From assembly GCA_963920765.1 (NCBI GenBank), contig OY987249.1, positions 18,944,483 through 19,008,482 of the forward strand: a stretch of DNA of 64,000 bases, given 5' to 3'. This DNA comes from Ulota crispa. Taxonomy: Eukaryota > Streptophyta > Bryopsida > Orthotrichales > Orthotrichaceae. This document shows, in pieces, positions 61,136-64,000 of this stretch. Made by a program: the position numbers and the translations under genes. The notes below the pieces were generated by a model. It was not told the DNA's origin. It searched no databases and saw only the letters and a program-made list of their open reading frames with translations. How positions within the stretch are numbered: position 1 is the stretch's first letter; each line of letters opens with the position of its first letter.

Positions 61136-61514
61136 TAAGGTAGCCGCACCCATGGGCGTGATGTCCCCATGCACGTCACTAACAAAGCCAAGGTGTTTAT
61201 AGGTACTTAAGTGATATTTATGGGTGACAAAGTGATGGTTGTGGGTGACTCCATGATGGTTTTGAGTATCCATCTCACTATTTGAAAACCAACAAGCCTT
61301 GTTTTTAGCATCTCTTACACATGGTCCCTACAATTTCAATGATTTTGGACTTTGAAAAATCTTTGTGAACAAATGCTTGCAATTGGAACCTAGAAATTGA
61401 TGTCAATATTTTTGGTTTCCATTTCCTAACTTATAGTATTTTTTTTCAAAATTGTTCAATTATTTTACCTACTCCAAAACCCTTATTTCCACACTTATGG
61501 GTGCTCCCACCTTA
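61136..61514. mobile_element. MITE of the TAAGGTAG family, 379 bp
   Basis: It begins TAAGGTAGCCGCACCCATGG and ends TTATGGGTGCTCCCACCTTA. It is closely similar along its length to 34898-35299. Confidence 0.78.
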
Positions 61515-62142
61515 AACTGCTTTGGTTGGGACCCCAAGAATTAGATTAGTTTAAGTTATTAGTTAGGTACCTTGAGGTTAGTGCCGAGACAGCACCAAGT
61601 AGTATTACTACAGTAGTGCCTCCCTAAGATGAACCTTTATAAGGAAAAACACTTGACTAAGATGAAATAGATAACTCTTCCTAGTGGTTGGGGAGCTACA
61701 AAAGCTTGTTTAGTTACAGTGAATGTTTTTCTTACATGAAAAGAATATGCTGTCCAAATATCTTCATCGTATCCAGGCACTACGGTACTATTGAACTATT
61801 GAATTAATTGCTTCAGTTTATAACTGACGTATGATCTGACATTGAGATTTGTGTTGTATATTAGATTATAGAGGATATCAGTTTAGAGGAGTTCTACTGT
61901 ACCAGATTGATCAATAGTGCTCCAGAGCAGTAATCCCGGATGCGATTTCCATAATTTTCTCAAGTGGCTAAAAATACACTGCTACTTACGCTCAAACCGC
62001 AAATTTAACATCCAAATACTCAAGTATTACATCCAAAAACTCACATCTAGTACTGTACTACGGTATCCACAAGTTATGTAGCAGTAAAATTGGTAGATAT
62101 TTTGCTCAATTTCCCCACATTTGGTAACAAGGTGCAGGCACA
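61515..62142. other. No gene recognised; 3' flank of the coiled-coil gene
   Basis: The sequence just left of 62143 follows the stop codon of the coiled-coil gene and is probably its 3' untranslated region. No poly(A) signal is assigned. Confidence 0.4.
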
Positions 62143-63718
62143 TCATCGCCAATTGCCTTCAAACTCATGCGGCATGAAATCCTCTGTAGTGCGGTAGCTC
62201 TTGTTTGGAGAATAGTAACACAAGTTAGTCACATGACTCGTGTACAAACATGCAAACCTCTCCACCTGCAACCGCCCAAACGCCACACTAATTACCACCA
62301 TTTTCATTCAAAATCCTGTAAGACATGACATATCAGTGTGCAAAACAACAACAAAGCCAAACTTGAACGAAAACTTTCTCAAAAGAAACCCTTAAACCAT
62401 GTTCAACTAATTTTAATCTATGAAGGCAAATCTGTACTATACAAGGTGGTCATGTTGATTAGATAAGAAGATTCTCAAACATCCTCTAAAATCAAACTCC
62501 TGAAGGGTCTCCAAACCCACATACAAATTCTTAGGGGGCAAAGATCAGCACAAACATTCAAATGTTGTATGGGGTTTTTATTCCTGGACTTAGAGTTGTT
62601 CAGAATTAATTAAAACTATGGCACTCAATCGATGGTTTGGGGTTAGTCGTTGATTTTAGGGTTTACGAAGAGAAGTCATTGGAGTCTTAACAAACCTGGT
62701 GAGCAAACCGAGAGTTTTGGTACCCTGTCTTCATCAGCTGCCCCCATGTCTTATGGAACTGTCACCGCGTGCAACATTACTATTAGACTTTGTTCCACTA
62801 GACATTAAGAAGAGATTTACCAAGTATATTTCAGAAGAAAGAAGACAGAAAAGCTTAAAAATAGGTATACCAGGTGGTGACAGTCTCGTTGAGCTTGACG
62901 ATGTTGCTCGCGTATAATAGCTTTTTCACTCTACAAAACATCCCAAAAAATCCATCAGTGGCTACCAACGAATCTCAAGATACAACAACGTTTCAATGGT
63001 AGAACCTGATACAAAAACCATGCACCTTTTGATGTTGAATGGTTCAATTTACTTACCCCAAGCTCAAGCAAGTCACAAATACCCTTTATACGTACTTTAA
63101 AGGACTAAAAAGCACTAATAGGTGTGTCATAAAGCAAAGAGAAACATCAAGTTTTAACCAATCTATGGTCCTTCACGCCCAGTCCATGCTTGGAGAGTTT
63201 TAGTTCTATACAACGTGCATGATATCAAAATATCTACGAATCACCATGGCCTTATACAATTTAGGCCTGCATTTGTAGTCCATAACTAATTAAATATGAC
63301 ATGACATGTTCGTTCCATATTCTGGTGATATTAAGATACGTAATATTTGGCAACTTTGAATTACATTTTTCAAAATATAGTCAGTCATTTGAACATGATT
63401 TTGGCTTTTTTTAGGAGTTGATTTGACAAGGGTTTAGGACTGCTTACTCGTAATTGCGACACCTCCTTTTCTTGCCTTTGCTGTTCCTCTTCCGAATGTC
63501 TCTCAAATCTGCCATAACACTCAGGTTACATGACGGCAAAAAACCAAAGTTTCAGGTAATTCCTAAGTGCAGAATAACCAGTTGTAGCAAATGAATTAAG
63601 GCCTAATATTAAATCAAGGTACACAATGAATACTTTCCAGAAAGTACCTGAGACACCATTCTAGACGCTGCAAAGCATCGTCTAATTCATCACGTTGAGC
63701 GCGCAATTCAGATATTTC
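62143..63718 (-). CDS. Unrecognised coiled-coil protein, C-terminal 117 residues, five exons; 5' part outside the window
   Basis: I do not recognise this protein. Five exons read in one frame on the minus strand: 63718-63648, 63508-63448, 62906-62871, 62758-62696, 62265-62143 (TGA at 62145-62143). Splice sites: donors GTACTT, GTAAGC, GTATAC and GTTTGT; acceptors TGCAG, GGCAG, GCGAG, GACAG and TGCAG. Phases are mutually consistent (71+61+36+63+123 nt = 118 codons with stop). The first two exons are charged and heptad-like (EISELRAQRDELDDALQRLE and QRQEKEVSQLR), suggesting a coiled coil. The last two exons are aromatic- and Cys-rich, and the protein ends HEFEGNWR. The 36-nt third exon has a poor acceptor and is the weakest part. 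The 280 nt to the right edge shows no further convincing exon, so the preceding exon lies beyond 64000. Confidence 0.62.
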
Positions 63719-64000
63719 CTGCAATTACAGGCATTTTTATTATTATGTGAGTTAATTGGTGCAACTAAACAACTTCCCAGTCCCCCTTTACATTATCACA
63801 GCAATATTAGTATAGTCTTTTTGATATCCTCTTGAAAAAGGTTGAAAAATGCAAATTGCAAAGCTTTCACAATATTTTCCAAAGAAGTTTACATATCGAA
63901 ATCTTATTAACTCAAACCATGATAATAAAGTTTTTAACAGAATTAGACTGCTTCAAGAGCTTTTAGACAACATCGTAAAGAAAGTCTTCTCCATATGGGG

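Noticed and set aside
62699..62917. 72-codon plus-strand open frame
   Set aside because: It is antisense to two spliced exons of the minus-strand gene and has no features of its own.
62855..62922. Alternative longer version of the third exon of the coiled-coil gene using an upstream AG
   Set aside because: It reads open but ends in a phase that introduces a stop codon in the next exon.

Overview
The window is nuclear DNA of a land plant. Three spliced genes are present, all on the minus strand: a UVR8 UV-B photoreceptor, a malectin-like/LRR receptor kinase, and the 3' part of an unrecognised coiled-coil gene. Introns have GT..AG ends, coding exons are visibly richer in G+C than the AT-rich surroundings, and the non-coding DNA is packed with short inverted-repeat transposons. 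I cannot assign a species or even a plant division from the sequence alone. No prokaryotic, organellar, CRISPR, rRNA or tRNA feature was seen.

Layout. 1-20500: no gene recognised; mostly non-autonomous DNA transposons (MITEs), foldback hairpins and plain AT-rich sequence. 20503-28106: UVR8, 12 exons, 466 aa, with the three photoreception tryptophans at exactly the Arabidopsis positions (W233, W285, W337) and a C-terminal VP motif. 28107-29549: intergenic, with the UVR8 promoter. 29550-44930: receptor kinase, 15 exons, 943 aa, with signal peptide, malectin-like domain, short LRRs, one transmembrane helix and a complete RD kinase; its introns hold several MITEs and a minisatellite. 44931-62142: no gene recognised; dense nested MITEs. 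62143-63718: last five exons of a minus-strand coiled-coil gene that continues past the right edge.

The strongest unusual signal is a set of elements that begin TTAACCCC and end GGGGTTAA. They fall into several internal-sequence families of about 0.5-0.96 kb. Flanking DNA outside the TTAA does not match between the two sides, and one filled/empty site pair inside the window shows precise insertion at TTAA. That is the signature of piggyBac-type transposition, which is not a usual component of land-plant genomes. A second large set has AAGGTAG ends flanked by TA (Tc1/mariner- or Stowaway-like), including a 40-bp copy consisting of just its two terminal repeats.

The three genes do not form an obvious pathway. 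UVR8 senses UV-B and signals through COP1; the receptor kinase is a plasma-membrane receptor of unknown ligand; the third gene is structural-looking. All coordinates below come from reading frames and splice signals by eye, not from alignment or transcripts.
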